From Cryptomeria japonica (Eukaryota > Streptophyta > Pinopsida > Cupressales > Cupressaceae): a stretch of 64,000 nt of DNA. The notes under the pieces were generated by a model. The model did no database searches, was not told where the DNA came from, and worked only from the letters and a program-made list of their open reading frames with translations. Within the stretch, counting starts at the first letter, position 1; each line of letters opens with the position of its first letter. Positions 32,933 through 44,689 of the stretch are shown one piece after another. The stretch is from contig NC_081414.1 in the NCBI RefSeq assembly GCF_030272615.1, forward strand, positions 54,054,636 to 54,118,635. The letters are read 5' to 3'. Made by a program: the position numbers and the translations under genes.

Positions 32933-34117
32933 TGTAGCGTCCTAAAATTGTGACACTTGCAATTTTGACTGCATTTGGGTCTTCACGATGGCGGTGCAAC
33001 GTTGAACCTGAATGGAGACCCCGAAACCTACTTGTAACACCAAAAACTGCATTTTTCTGCACCTTGGCATGATCTCTCCTTGCACCTTGCTGCCTCGAGA
33101 GGTGGGACCATGGCGCTCAGCGCCCTGGTCCCTGGCCCTATTTTAGGCCCGGTCTCTTTTGGGCATCGGGTCTTTAAGTTTGCAATTCGGGAAATAATGT
33201 TTCTTGGTCGGCCTAAGGTTGGAAAAATCAGTCTATCAGCCCTAAGTGACAAGTATATAAACTACATTTCCTCTTCCAAAAAAGAGGGAGGAAGACATAT
33301 GTGAGCAAAAGGCGGAAGCGATATTCAAACATTCAAACATTCAAGCATTCAAGCATTCCTTCAAACAATTGAGCATTCTAAGTCTCCATTCAAGGCTAGG
33401 TGTTGCATTCAAGATGAGGATTCAACCATTGAAGAGGAGATCACATACAACATACATTACGCCTTCGCATGTAAGAATACAAACATTCTTACAACAAGGT
33501 ATTAGTACTTGTTTACATTACAAACATTTACATTTATAGCATTCTCATTTCTTGGTTAATTCCAAAACCGGGGTTTGACCTAAAGGCAAACCCCTAATCC
33601 CTAACCCCCCAATCATCCTCTCTTTTCTATGTGTAGGTTGTAGGTACGCGGTTGTAATTGAAGATCTGGAATCCTTGTGCAGAGACGAACAGATCCCCCT
33701 TCGTTTCGCGGATTTTTCGGAGGACCGTGTTCACGCTGGGCGCCATCGTCCCATCAACTTTCGCACAAATTTGTAGGACAGTACCGTCTCGACATTTTAC
33801 TACTAATTCCAGGTCCACAGCTTCATCCCGTATCCCTATCTCTGTTTATAAGTGAATCTTTCCCACTTTACATGCATTCCTAGTTCAATCATTCTATCCA
33901 CATTCTTTACAAAAGAGGGTATCCTTGATGTCTTAACCCTTGAAACTCATTTAGAATCCAATCTTGCATTGCATGGGATTGGATCTTGTGGGTTTCAACC
34001 CCTCTTTTGAATGTAGAGTCTTCCCTAAGTGAAAACCATCAACCCTAGTGATCTCCCTTCTCTCTCCTTGGAGTTGGGGAGGGGAGGACAACTAGGGTTC
34101 GATTTTTCCACTTTACA
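32933..34117 (+). repeat. 3' LTR of element G
   Basis: 1185-bp LTR matching 26279-27547, from TGTAGCG to CTTTACA, with TATATAAA at 33254-33261. The target duplication ACATG follows at 34118-34122. Confidence 0.94.
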
Positions 34118-34122
34118 ACATG
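34118..34122. repeat. Target-site duplication of element G, right copy
   Basis: ACATG, matching 26274-26278. Only eight bases (34123-34130) separate it from element H. Confidence 0.93.
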
Positions 34123-34130
34123 TATGAAAC

Positions 34131-34893
34131 TGTTGGGAAATGCACACTCCAATGAGAAATTGTAGGTGATTGAAGGTATTGTCATTGATGGCAGCCTTAC
34201 AATCCTATGGCACTGACAGACACCAGCAGCAGCAGCGCCAAAGATGTTTACCGACACCATGGCCGGCAGGATTTTGTTTATTGTATTTTGTATTTAATTG
34301 TAAAATCTTTTTGTAAGCCAACAATGCAAATTGTATTAGGACTCATATAAGTATGAGATCTTGTAAATCATTTGAAAGAGGAGAGGAATACATAGAAGGA
34401 ATGTAATAGGTAGATGCGAATATTAAGTCAAACCTTGGAATAGGGTTTTTGGAATTTGTTGAGCTTAAACCGATACTGAACCTGGCATAGTAGATGCTGA
34501 ACCCATGCAATATATGACATTGGATTTACATAATCCACTTTTGTAAGTTAGTGAGACTTCTCTTTTTGTAATTAAGTAGTGAGCTATTAGGCAGTTGGCC
34601 TTCCTACATGTGCAGCCCCCTATTGTATCAGTAATATTCACTTATTGGCTAGTGAGCAAATATTGTGGGTCACAAATCCCACCGAGGTTTTTCCCACACC
34701 AAGTTTCCTAGTTAAAAAGTTGTGTTATGGTGTGCTTTGTATGTTGTGTTTACTCATCTTATTTACTGCATTATTTCTGGTTTACCAGTACACTATTTTG
34801 GCATGCAATTCATTTAATAAGTTTAGAAAATCCATAAACCAGTTAGATACTAATTCACCCCCCCCCCTCTTAGTATCTTTGGGAATCCTAACA
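34131..34893 (+). repeat. 5' LTR of element H
   Basis: 763-bp LTR from TGTTGGG to CCTAACA, similar to the reverse complement of both K LTRs. It ends with a C10 tract at 34858-34867 flanked by GATACTAA and TTAGTATC. Confidence 0.9.
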
Positions 34894-34895
34894 AT

Positions 34896-34907
34896 TGGTA
34901 TCAGAGA
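34896..34907 (+). promoter_or_regulatory. Primer-binding site of element H
   Basis: TGGTATCAGAGA, two bases after the LTR. It matches the initiator Met tRNA site of elements C, D and K except for the last base. Confidence 0.9.
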
Positions 34908-34937
34908 TTGGTCCTCTATTTTTAAAAGCCTAATAGC

Positions 34938-35981
34938 TTGAGGAATATTCTGACACTAGTACAACTAGAAAACTTAAGAAAGAAATTGGAAACAACTCTT
35001 GCAGATTATGATGCAGAAAAATTGAAGAATGCGAAATTTGAAGATGATCGGAAGGCTACACAAGAAATCATTCAAGGACTTCAGGAAAATCTCACTATTG
35101 CTAGGAACGAAAGAAGAGAACTTCATGAGAAGATACAAAGTGATGATGATGAAAAAGAAACTCTTAATGATCTTGTAAGCAAGATGAAGTAGGATAACAT
35201 GGCCTTGAGGAATGAGATACGAGATATGACTATGAGGTTTTGTAAAGACATTGAAGACTGAAAGAAGAATGAAGAAGACTTGGCTAGGAGAATCAATGAT
35301 GTTGGAAATGAAAATCTAAGCTTAAGTCATGAAAATGATATGTTGCAGACATATATAACTCACTTGGAGCATGATAAAACTGAACTCATGAGAAAGAAAG
35401 ATTTCTTAGAAAATGAGTTGGCTACTTCAAATCAACACAAGGATAAATTCAAGAAAAGTTAAGAGGAATTTGATGACATGTTGAAAAATTAGAAATCTGA
35501 TGGAGATGCTAATGGCCTTGTCTTTGAAGTTGGTGAAAGCTCCGGTACTCCAAACAATCATGATCATAGTAAACCCATAAGACAACCTAATGCCTACAAA
35601 TTTAATAGAAAATGCTTTAACTTTAACAAGTTTGGTCATAGAGAAAATCAGTGTAGATCTAGAAACTATCAGAACACCAATGCACCCACCGGTCAATGTT
35701 CTAAATGCAACAAAGTTGGACATAATTCAAAAAATTGTAGAATGAATGTAAGATGTTATGTTTGTGGAAGATTTGGACACCTATCTAATCAATGCAAAAC
35801 ATATACCGGCATAGGATATGAAAAAGCTATTCAGAAAAACAATGTGACTTGTTATGCTTGTAACAAGATTGGACATATTGCAAAATTTTGTAGAAGTAAG
35901 GCATCACCGACAAATAACAAAGGACCTAGTTTCAAAGGTAAAGAAAAGCTTGAAGAAGTAGAGAAAGAATTTTCAAAATAA
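34938..35981 (+). pseudogene. Accessory ORF1 of element H: coiled coil and four zinc knuckles
   Basis: Begins directly after the primer-binding site. A coiled coil (LENLRKKLETTLADYDAEKL, then DDEKETLNDLVSKMK and a second block 35280-35460) is followed by four CCHC-type knuckles between about 35610 and 35895: CFNFNKFGHRENQC (second Cys lost), CSKCNKVGHNSKNC, CYVCGRFGHLSNQC and CYACNKIGHIAKFC. Pieces 34938-35192, 35280-35462 and 35742-35981 share one frame. Stops lie at about 35190, 35260, 35461 and 35490. The knuckles predict binding of nucleic acid, so the protein could be a Gag substitute, which is inference. The end is at 35979-35981. Confidence 0.82.
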
Positions 35982-36465
35982 TGGATCAGAAAGTCAGATA
36001 TCAATGTTAATGAAGCTATTCCTTCACTAGAAGAGTATCACTCCACTGGTAGGAGATTCTTTATCTAACTAAAAAGAAACATTTTGGGGTTAAGGCAATG
36101 AATTGAAAAATATGCTAATTTACCCTTGATTGATGGTGAGAAGTTGAAATACTTCTTTACTGGTAGATGTGTTAAGTTTCACTTAACCTGTAGACATTTC
36201 ATGTGGTAGTTGAAGGAAATGACATTATAAAGCAAGTATTTTTGGCTCTTTTCTCATCAAGCATTCAAATTTCCTGAGAGGGCAAAAATCCCAAGCGAAG
36301 GCATCCATAGTGAGAAGTGAAGCAAATCATTCAAGCACTCATACCTAAAGGCAAATTAAGGTATTTATAACAATCGCTTCCTCCTATACACCTAAATTCA
36401 TTGCAAATCCTATTGTAATTGAAGTTTTTAAGCACCCTAGATCCATATTTAAGATTATACCTAAA
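35982..36465 (+). other. Spacer between the two H reading frames
   Basis: About 480 bases without a supported gene. In element K the start of ORF2 (MASSSVPEF) lies in the matching place. In H the equivalent region is too decayed to fix a start. Confidence 0.55.
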
Positions 36466-38041
36466 ATTGTGAAGAAAGATGATACCCTAGGAGCATTCTC
36501 AAAATTACCTAAAGGAGTTGTATATGTTGAGGATCCTAGAATCTACATACATTGTCATATAGAAGAACTAGGAGATGATGAAATTAAAAACATGTACAAG
36601 ATTGTTATATGTGATGTAAATGGAAATCTTAAACCAAAACATAAGATAGTTGAAACCCTAGGTTTTTGGAGATTCTTACTAGCCCTGATTTTCCAAAGGG
36701 TATTATAAGGATTGTGTTAAGAAGAGTTCATGGGGAGTTCTTTTGGTTGGATTCCATTCACAAGATAACCAAAAAAGTAGTTAGGGCAGTGACAGGCTTA
36801 CCTTCCACTGGTAGCAAGCCTGACAAGACTAAAAAGGTTCCAAATGACACTGTAATGACCCTAACTTGTGCAACCTTTGACAAGAGATCCTTGAGAGTAA
36901 ATGATGTAAAGGATATTAATGTAAGGTTCATCAGCATGATTCTTGGATATAAAGTTACACATGCCAACAAATTAAACTTTGTTTCTAGCTTATGTATCAA
37001 GAGTGCCTATGACATGGTACACAACAATGCAAAGATTGACATATGCGAATGGTTGAAGGATGAATTGATAGACAATCTGAAGAAGATCAAAGGGGACAAG
37101 AAAGGGACTTTTACATTTGGCAACTTACTTATGTGTTTAATGTTGTATATTACCAAGCAAGTTCCCAGTATTGGTAGAAAGGATTTTGGTTTTGACATAC
37201 CGGTAGGAAAACAACTTCTGGACATACTAAACATGGGAGATGACAGGGAAAAGAACATAAATGAACATTTTCAGGCATTGAAGGCTAGAATGAAAACTAG
37301 GGTAAGGCTATCTCAATCTATAGTAGATAAATATCAAAAGGAGATATGCTTTGTAATTAAGAAAGATGAGATTTGGATGGAGGTAGTAGTCCCAAGGACT
37401 ATTTGGGTTACAGAAATGGGATATGAGGCAGATGAGAACATAATTGAAACTTATGCAAAAGCCCTCCTAGAAGCTCCTAAAGAACCAATAGAAAAAATAT
37501 TTGGAAATGCGTAATTGAAAGTAGTATTCAATCTCAGAAAAGAATAAAGAAAACCGAATAGATAGTTAGAAAAGGAACAAGGCAGGCAAAAGAAATCAAG
37601 GAAGATATATTGAATAAAATTGGTATTAAGGAGAGTGACCTAGAAGGACTACAACTGGAAACACATCTTTCACTGGTTGATACCTCCTCTGACAGTGAAA
37701 TACCAGCAGAGTTTAAAAGGGTAGTAAGGAAAAGGAAATCTTCACAAATACCAGCTCCTACACCTAAGAGAACAAGACAGAAACAATAGGTAGTTAGGCC
37801 TCCAACAAAGAAGTTGACACCAAAGAAAAGAAAATAAAAACAAGTTGTTCCTCCACTCGACAATCTTTTGAATGAGATAATGGAAAATGGTAACTTATCA
37901 AACATTAGCAAGTTGTATGACACTTTTAACAGTGATGAAAAGGAAAGCATTGAAAACAGTGTTATCCTAAACTTGGATATCTATAAGAAATTTTTGATTG
38001 AGGTTGTAGATGATTTACCCAATGATTTAAATAGAAGGTTA
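36466..38041 (+). pseudogene. Accessory ORF2 of element H, conserved domain of unknown function
   Basis: Reads KLPKGVVYVEDPRIYIHCHI in one frame (36469-36708), then from 36666 in a second frame IIRIVLRRVHGEFFWLDSIH, KTKKVPNDTVMTL, INVRFISMILGYKVTHANKL, IDICEWLKDELIDNLKKIKG, FTFGNLLMCLMLYITKQVPS and ICFVIKKDEIWMEVVVPRTI. This domain of about 280 residues is open from 36666 to 37514. A basic tail follows (KRVVRKRKSS, KKLTPKKRK) and then a helical part that stops abruptly at 38041, where element I is inserted. The domain matches K closely and D more distantly. No catalytic motif is recognised. Confidence 0.82.
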
Positions 38042-38957
38042 TGTTAGTCACAAATTTTGATTCCCTCTTATCCCCTATAAGAAAATGAATAACTCTATCT
38101 ATAAATGAAGAGATCAAGGAAAAATAAATCTTAGAGTAACACATGACAAGGTTTTGAGAACCTTCTACACTTTGAGCTTATCCAAAGTTCAGGCTGGTAT
38201 ACCTTTTGTGAATAATTTCACACTTTTAAACGAGATCCATAGTAAACCAATGTCCAAAAACCAGTGTATTTAATCACCTCAACATAAATTGAAATAATAA
38301 AGGAAAACTTATGCTCATTTTCAGTATTGATCCTCAAAAGATGTAGAAAGAAAGCTACAACTGATACCAATGCCTTATCCATGCTATAGAGTCATCTAAA
38401 TTAAACAAGTATTTCACAATTAAACATCCTCATACATCTCATTACTTCGGCTTCTATTAACCCCATACATGCCTGACATATATAAGAGTTCTTTCTTGTT
38501 AAACTAAACAATGTTTATCAAATTCAAAGCTTCAAACAAAGTAACCTACTAACAGAGATATTTCATGCATATTTAATTCCTCTCCTGAAGAGAAAAGCTA
38601 AGAAACATATCCATAAAGATTGCATTACAATCCATTTTCAGTTGAATAACCCTAGATTACTCAAATGAAACCAGTAAATTACTAAAAGTACATGAGAAAA
38701 CAACACAGGTTTAGGCTCAAAAGTTTATGATCTATATATTGATATTCATTTTGAAAAAATCTTACATAACTCAAAGTATTCTCTGTAATAGCTAGAAAAA
38801 CCCAGATCTATTTCTGTAGAGTTTCTTTACAAAATTCTTGTGATCATTTTTTTTACTAGTCTTGTTATCCGTTTATAACATTATGGATGCTTACAAGCTT
38901 CGAACATTCCTAAGAAAAGTTGTTACAAACCACAATACTCACCAATAAATAGTTACA
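38042..38957 (-). repeat. 3' LTR of element I
   Basis: Starts TGTTAGTC and matches 63104-64000 base by base over about 890 bases. The inner end at about 38957 (GTTACA) is inferred from a TG...CA boundary and a purine-rich stretch beside it, because the matching end of the other LTR is off the window. Confidence 0.85.
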
Positions 38958-40620
38958 AGTCCTTCTCAATATCAACGGCCTCTTCTATTTGTTGTTCTGT
39001 TGCAACCTCTTCTACTTTCTCTAGAGAATCTTCCTTTTGTCTGACATATTTGCCCTTCCACTCCTAGAACACGTCATCACTTGGCCAAGCAAAGCTAACA
39101 ATCTTTTGTTTCATTTCTTCTAGCCTTTTCCAAGTGACCCTTAATTGCCCAATTTCTGTTTCTATGAAACCATAATGTGATTTCACTTTTTCAATTTCTT
39201 CAACTGTTAGGAAAAATAAGGATGTGTCATTGGTGTTAATAATTTCATTAACCTTTAAGGACAATTTGTGGTCCAACTCTTCTAGCCAGGTCTTGTCCTC
39301 TTTCAACTGAATTGGACCAACAAATCCCCCTAGAAACAATTCAAATTTGTGATCTAAATATTCCTTTTTATATAATTGGGCTTTTCTTTTTACACTTACC
39401 CTTTCCTATGAGAGTATATTCATCTTATTTATGAACTCACTGGTGGACCTTAGATTGTCATTCTCCTTTGTATCTGCATGGGATGAACACATGAGATCTA
39501 ACTCCTTACCTCTAGGCATCCACTTATTAAGGATTGATTCCTAAGTGGCTTCATCGTCTCTGAATTTGATCAAAACATCCAGAATCCTCTTCATATTAAT
39601 GTATACAATGGAGGCCTTGACTGAATCAACAAATTTCAAGATTGTGGCTTTCACCTTTTCTTCATACTTGTTTGCAAACAAATCTTGAGCTTGTTTAAAC
39701 TTTTCCAACTTTTGTTGGACAGTTTTAGCTGACTGGAAACCAGAAGGCATAGGAGAAGGGGGATATTCTATAATGGGACTAGTAGATTGAGGTCTTGTTG
39801 GAGAGGAAGCTATCATGAGTGTAGAGGATTCACTTGAATATTGCTAACCTACCTACTGACTCTGAAGTCTAGTAATAATGTTGTCCCTATTGGCTATTCC
39901 CTCTTTGGCCTCATTGTAAGCCTTTAAGATGGTCTCCAATTTCAATTGGAGATTAGATCTTTCTTTTGCCTCCTTTTCTGCTACTACCACACTGAACTTT
40001 GCACTTTCTAATAGTGTGCTTGTAGCTTCCACTACTCCTGTGTCTTGGACTCTCTTAACAATCATGCCTCCTAGGAAACTAGAATCTGATACACCTTTCC
40101 TTCTTTTGTTCTCATCCTTCTTCAATGACCACATGACTAAGGCACCATTATCCTTGCTGAAGGTCACTCCTTCCATGGGTTTGGTTTCCTTTCTCACTGC
40201 TTCAAGAACTAAAGCATCAACTATATCCCATTTAGGGAGGATTAAAACACCAGCTTTAGACACCATCTCTCTTCCCTTCTCAGGGGTAATAGTCTTAAAC
40301 TCTTCAGTCATTTCTTGCTTTATTTCTTCTTCCACCTGAGCTACATCTCTAAGATGGTGTTCACTCTTCCTTTGCTCACATCTGGCCTTGAATTGTTCCA
40401 TGTTTTGCTTCCACACAAATTGCAAGAAATCCCCTATTGTAACAAAATTACTATCAACTAGGAACTCCTCACTGGCTTGCTTAAGAGTAAGGTCTAACTC
40501 TTCTCCCTTTAGCTCACCATCAGTCAAATTCATTGTAGCACTGGGTGGCTCTTTTGGCATCCCTTCTTGGGTCTCCTCATAGGTATAGGCAATCTCACCG
40601 AGACTCCTGTTAGTGCACAG
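38955..40620 (-). pseudogene. Accessory ORF c of element I, coiled-coil protein
   Basis: Decayed reading on the minus strand with MPKEPPSATMNLTDGELKGE at 40560 (upstream residues are also open to about 40620), DFLQFVWKQNMEQFKARCEQ, EFKTITPEKGREMVSKAGV and LPKWDIVDALVLEAVRKE. A coiled coil follows (AEKEAKERSNLQLKLETILK), then a Pro/Ser-rich linker, a second helical block (KTVQQKLEKFKQAQDLFANK) and a third (VEEIEKVKSHYGFIETEIGQ). Stops fall near 39850, 39540 and 39064. The reading ends at TAA (38955-38957), inside the first bases of the 3' LTR. The function is unknown. It stands third after integrase. Confidence 0.7.
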
Positions 40621-41506
40621 ATTTGTCCTTTTTACAAATGATCAATCTTGAACTCTGTTGCCTTATTTTAAGAACAAGTGTTTCACTAAACAATTGGGTA
40701 AGTGTTGTTTGAATCACTTCCCTTTGAATTTTGCATAGGTACAACTCCCTATCTCAGTTTTTCAAGGAATGCTCTAAACTATTTATTTTTGAATAGTAGC
40801 TTTTATCCCGAAAGCATGTAAGGCTGTCTACTTTATTCTTGGATGAGAGGCTGATATTTCACACATGTTTCAAAAAGAAGAAAGCAATTTTTCCTATCAT
40901 TTCAATATATGAGATGACAACAACTGAAATAAAGTTCAGTATACTATTTCCATAGGTTTAATAAAGAATGAACAGATTTAAGAAACTAAATCTATCTCCA
41001 AACATGAATCTTCTCTAGAGGTAAACAAACACTCAAAGGAAAGAACATCAGAAGAATAATAATTTTCTATAATGGAAAGATCATTACTATTATTTGATCA
41101 GATAAACATATGCAAAGACATGTATCTACACAGATTCAAAACACATGGATTTTCCTTCTCCCAAGAACAATATGATCAGTCTATATATATATTCTTTTGC
41201 AACAAAGGCATGAAAATACATCTACAAAACTTCTTCCATTCTAGATTTAGCAGTCTGATTCTTCCTTCGACCAAACACAAAATGAAGCGAAAAACCCAAA
41301 AAATTGGTCACAAAAACTAACCCCCATACTATCTATTTTTCCTTAATTTATAGTTTTGAGCAGTGGAGGTCTCCCTAAAAACTCGACCACCCCCGTTAAC
41401 AGTTATGAAGCCAACAAGAAGTATTTTGGGACAGATGTCCTGAAGTCTTTGCATAACCATGAGAAATTACAAAAATAAAAGAAACCAGCCCTAAATTAAT
41501 GCATTA
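40621..41506 (-). other. Spacer between accessory ORFs of element I
   Basis: About 890 bases without a supported gene. It is AT-rich, with only short open frames. Confidence 0.5.
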
Positions 41507-44500
41507 TGCCATATTTCCATCATCATCATCCTTTCCGCTTTCATGGGCATTGTGAGCAGTTGTGAGTTCTTGAATAATGGATTGGCTCGGGACTTTCATC
41601 GTGTTGAGCTTCACCTTCACCACCTCTTTATTCCACCGATGTTGCACCATCTTCTCAGAATGTTTCGACAATTGATCATTTCCAATGAAAGTCATAGACT
41701 CAATCCTAGCCACCCTGGTTATATCTTCAGGCGTGAAACTACCCTTGGCCCTGATCTTCTCCATGTTCATCCAGAAAGATCTGATTGCATCCTGTGTGCT
41801 CAACCTGCAAATTCCCAACTATCAATCATGGTTAGGGTTAACCACCTTGTTATCATTTACTATGTTGCATTGGAGATCCTAGAGTTTGTAAACAAAGGTC
41901 TTTGCATCAGTGATCATAGACTTGAAGGTAAGCACTCACCACATTATGGTTTTCTTCAGCACAAAAAGCTGACATTCATCTGCCACCAACTTGATTGAGT
42001 GTTCTGTCAAAAACCTAGTAACTCCATATTCTTCTATTTTGGCAAATAGAGGCAAGATATTCTGCCATTTGTGCTCCTCCTTCTCCCATGGCACAAGCTG
42101 ATTTTGAACCTTGACAATAAGACCCTGTATTTCATTGCATAGTCTCTGGGAGTTGGTAATGTACTTCTCGCCATCATTGATTATCCCCTCAATCCATTTC
42201 TCCACAGCTTTAGCAATACTCTTGGCCCATTGAACTTGGTTCATTAGCTTTTTATTTTCCGGTGAGTCAGGTTGAAGTTATCTGTAGCATGAGATATTGG
42301 AAGTGCCCCAAGGCAACCAATACTATCAATGAACTAGGCTAGAATGTTTATGTGTCACTTTAGTTCTCTCTTTTCTCGCCCATCCTTTTCCGACCTAGTG
42401 AGCATTTTCTTTGCCGACACTTGGAAGAAGTGGTTGTCTGTGTCTCTGCTCATGTTTCCCAATTCCACCTTTGTGATCTTAAAATCATCAGGGCTAGCCT
42501 CCTTGTTTTCATCCTTGGGTTTATACGAGGCAATTTCAGCAACCCATTTTCTAGTTTCCTCATCATTATCCAGGTGAGCGATAGTCTTGAACCTCTTCGG
42601 CTTTGGATTCTTCTCTATGTATTTAACAACCATTTCCTAAATCAGAATAGTCACAAGAAGAAAACTCCTTTTCTTGTTCACCGAGGTGGTCAACCACTTA
42701 GGAGTTGCACTGGAATGAGTAGTTCCTTCGATCATCTTTGAAGGTGGCGTCATAGCCATAGTCACCGTATGAGAATCTAGGGCACTAGCAACTTCACCAT
42801 CCAAGTCTTCAATTTTCCAAATATCTGGGCATCGAGCATGGTATCTTTCACCCTCGTATCCTTTGCCTGATCCATCTTTCTTTGAGCGGCACTTCATGAC
42901 CGGGTATGCCGAGGAGTACAAAAATCCAAAGTTGAATTAGACCTGTGTCTAAGCTGGGGCAACTTGTTATCCTTACCTGCATGAACAGGCATAGAAGCAT
43001 TGTTAGAAAGACACTTTGGTGAAGGTAGACGATCCTTATTACTTCTTCCAGAATGAGACTTAATGCATGACTTCATTGCTTTCTTATTGGCTACCCATGC
43101 CGTGATCCTTTCTAGAACTCCTTTGGTCCTTAATTGTATATCATCATTCTCTTCCTCATCCCAGTTAATTGGAGGCATTTCAGATTCTGCACGGGCTAAG
43201 TACTCTGGTTGGAATAGTTCTAGATAATCCTCTTCAAGCCCCTTAGTATCCAACTTTATCTACAAAGAAACAACTTGCTCTAACACCAATCTCATGTTTC
43301 CCCTTTTGAATATTTCAAGTTCATCTGTACAATCTTCCCAAAAATCTTCTAACTGTGGCATGGGAAGATATGGCATTAGACCAAGACTTCAGGAAAATCC
43401 TTTGTTATCAAAACCTTTCCTTTCAGAATATAGAGAAAAATTGAAATTCCCGAGGTCTGCTCCTATACTCAAAGCATCAGACATTGAACTGCATGACAAC
43501 ACACCCAACTGTATGGGAAAATGACCTTCCCATTTGTCCTTGGGTTGTGCCTTTTTTATTACAGAGGTTAGTTGCCTGCATACTTCCGCTAGAACAAAGC
43601 AATGTGAATAGAAGTGAGGGAGCTTGAAGGGTTCCTCTTCAAAGCTGCCTACTCATATGTAACAGAAGCATGGAAATTGGATATAAAACTACCAAACCTC
43701 TTTATCAAAGTCTGTGCATCATCAGAGATTCTTTTAGCTTTCATATTCTTCAATTCATGACACAAATCACCCAGAAAAGCATTGTGCACCCTTCTGAAAT
43801 CCTGTAAAGCTTTATCCTTTTGTAGCATAGGATAGAACTCATATATGGGAACATCCTCCTTAGTGAGCTATTTTGGTATTCCAACCAACTCCTTAACACA
43901 AGCCAAACAATACAAGAGATATGAAGACATAAAGAAGTTTTGTTTGAATTATTTAGCCAAACTCAGTTATTCTCTAATTGAGTCAGCGATTAATTCAGCC
44001 CAATCCAAATACTGCTTTCCTTCTAAAACTAGCTGCACATAACAATAAATCCAGTCATTGAAGCTATAAGCTTCAGCGGATCCTTTGGCTCGGTGCAACA
44101 AAAGCATTACGTCATGAATGTGTGGCAACATGTGATTCTTATTAGGATTCTTGGGTAACCTAGAACCACCTCTCTGAGGAACCTTCAACCAGAATTTTGC
44201 TACATTGTTTCGGTGTCTGGTTCTATCTGCGTTGAACTCGGTGATTGAGTAAGTAGGAGAAAAGTTGGAGAACTGATAATAAGGTATTTTGAAGATTGAG
44301 GAAATTACTTCACAATTTATGGTGAGAAGGGTTTCACCATTGTCTCTCCTAATGGTTTCAAACACTGGGTCGTATCTAGCAATACATTCTTGAATCAACT
44401 CTGGGCAAGGAATGGCTGGGGGAAAAGCTACGGCTTCTACGAGACCACTACTCAAAATTTCCACACCAAAAGACTTGTCAATTCCCTTGAACACCCTTTC

Positions 44501-44689
44501 TTTCAACACCTCAAGGTTTTCCCCTTTTAGATCAATATCACTAACTATGGGTTTAGTGGATGCTAGGCTAAATACATTCTCGAACAAATGCAGTGTGGAC
44601 TTCATAATTTTAAACAATAAGCCTAAACTGGTTATAGAAAAACTTTCTATAAGAGAGAAAATGCAAGCAAAAACCATTGAAGAGAACAA
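41507..44689 (-). pseudogene. Accessory ORF b of element I
   Basis: Starts near 44689 and is open to 43967: FGVEILSSGLVEAVAFPPAI, CIARYDPVFETIRRDNGETL, ISSIFKIPYYQFSNFSP, WLKVPQRGGSRLPKNPNKNH, DVMLLLHRAKGSAEAYSFND and LVLEGKQYLDWAELIADSI. Further pieces in changing frames lead through PPINWDEEENDDIQLRTKGV (about 43170), RFKTIAHLDNDEETRKWVAE (about 42600) and VQWAKSIAKAVEKWIEGII (about 42230) to an acidic end at 41507. The first 150 residues resemble ORF a at 47495. No enzyme motif is visible. Extra ORFs in this place are known for Tat/Ogre elements, but their roles are mostly unknown. Confidence 0.7.

Larger units (their letters stand above)
26279..34117 (+). mobile_element. Ty3/gypsy gag-protease element G, lacking RT and integrase
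   Basis: Element of 7839 bp on the plus strand with LTRs of 1269 and 1185 bp, target duplication ACATG and a polypurine tract at 32918-32932. One long frame (28733-32181) codes for Gag, a zinc-knuckle-like motif and a retropepsin-like domain, then a Pro-rich and an acidic tail. No RT, RNase H or integrase motif is found in the 750 bases before the polypurine tract. It is therefore non-autonomous, but it keeps a gypsy Gag. It interrupts the PMD gene. Confidence 0.92.
34131..38041 (+). mobile_element. Non-autonomous LTR element H, 5' part, cut by element I
   Basis: Same family as element K, in opposite orientation. The 5' LTR (34131-34893), the primer-binding site and two reading frames are present. 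The second frame is broken at 38041, where the LTR of element I begins. The rest, including the 3' LTR, should lie beyond the right edge of the window. No protease, integrase, RT or RNase H is seen. Confidence 0.9.

Noticed and set aside
33627-33883. Short frames repeated in both G LTRs (also 27088-27313)
   Set aside because: They come from the LTR sequence itself and are on both strands; no coding signal.
34126-34130. GAAAC as target-site duplication of element H
   Set aside because: The 3' end of H is not in the window, so it remains unproven.
38037-38041. GGTTA as target-site duplication of element I
   Set aside because: The right end of I lies outside the window, so the second copy cannot be checked.
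40560-41507. A possible intron between accessory ORFs b and c of element I
   Set aside because: A CTAACAG acceptor-like word precedes ORF c, but no donor could be supported and the region is too decayed to decide.
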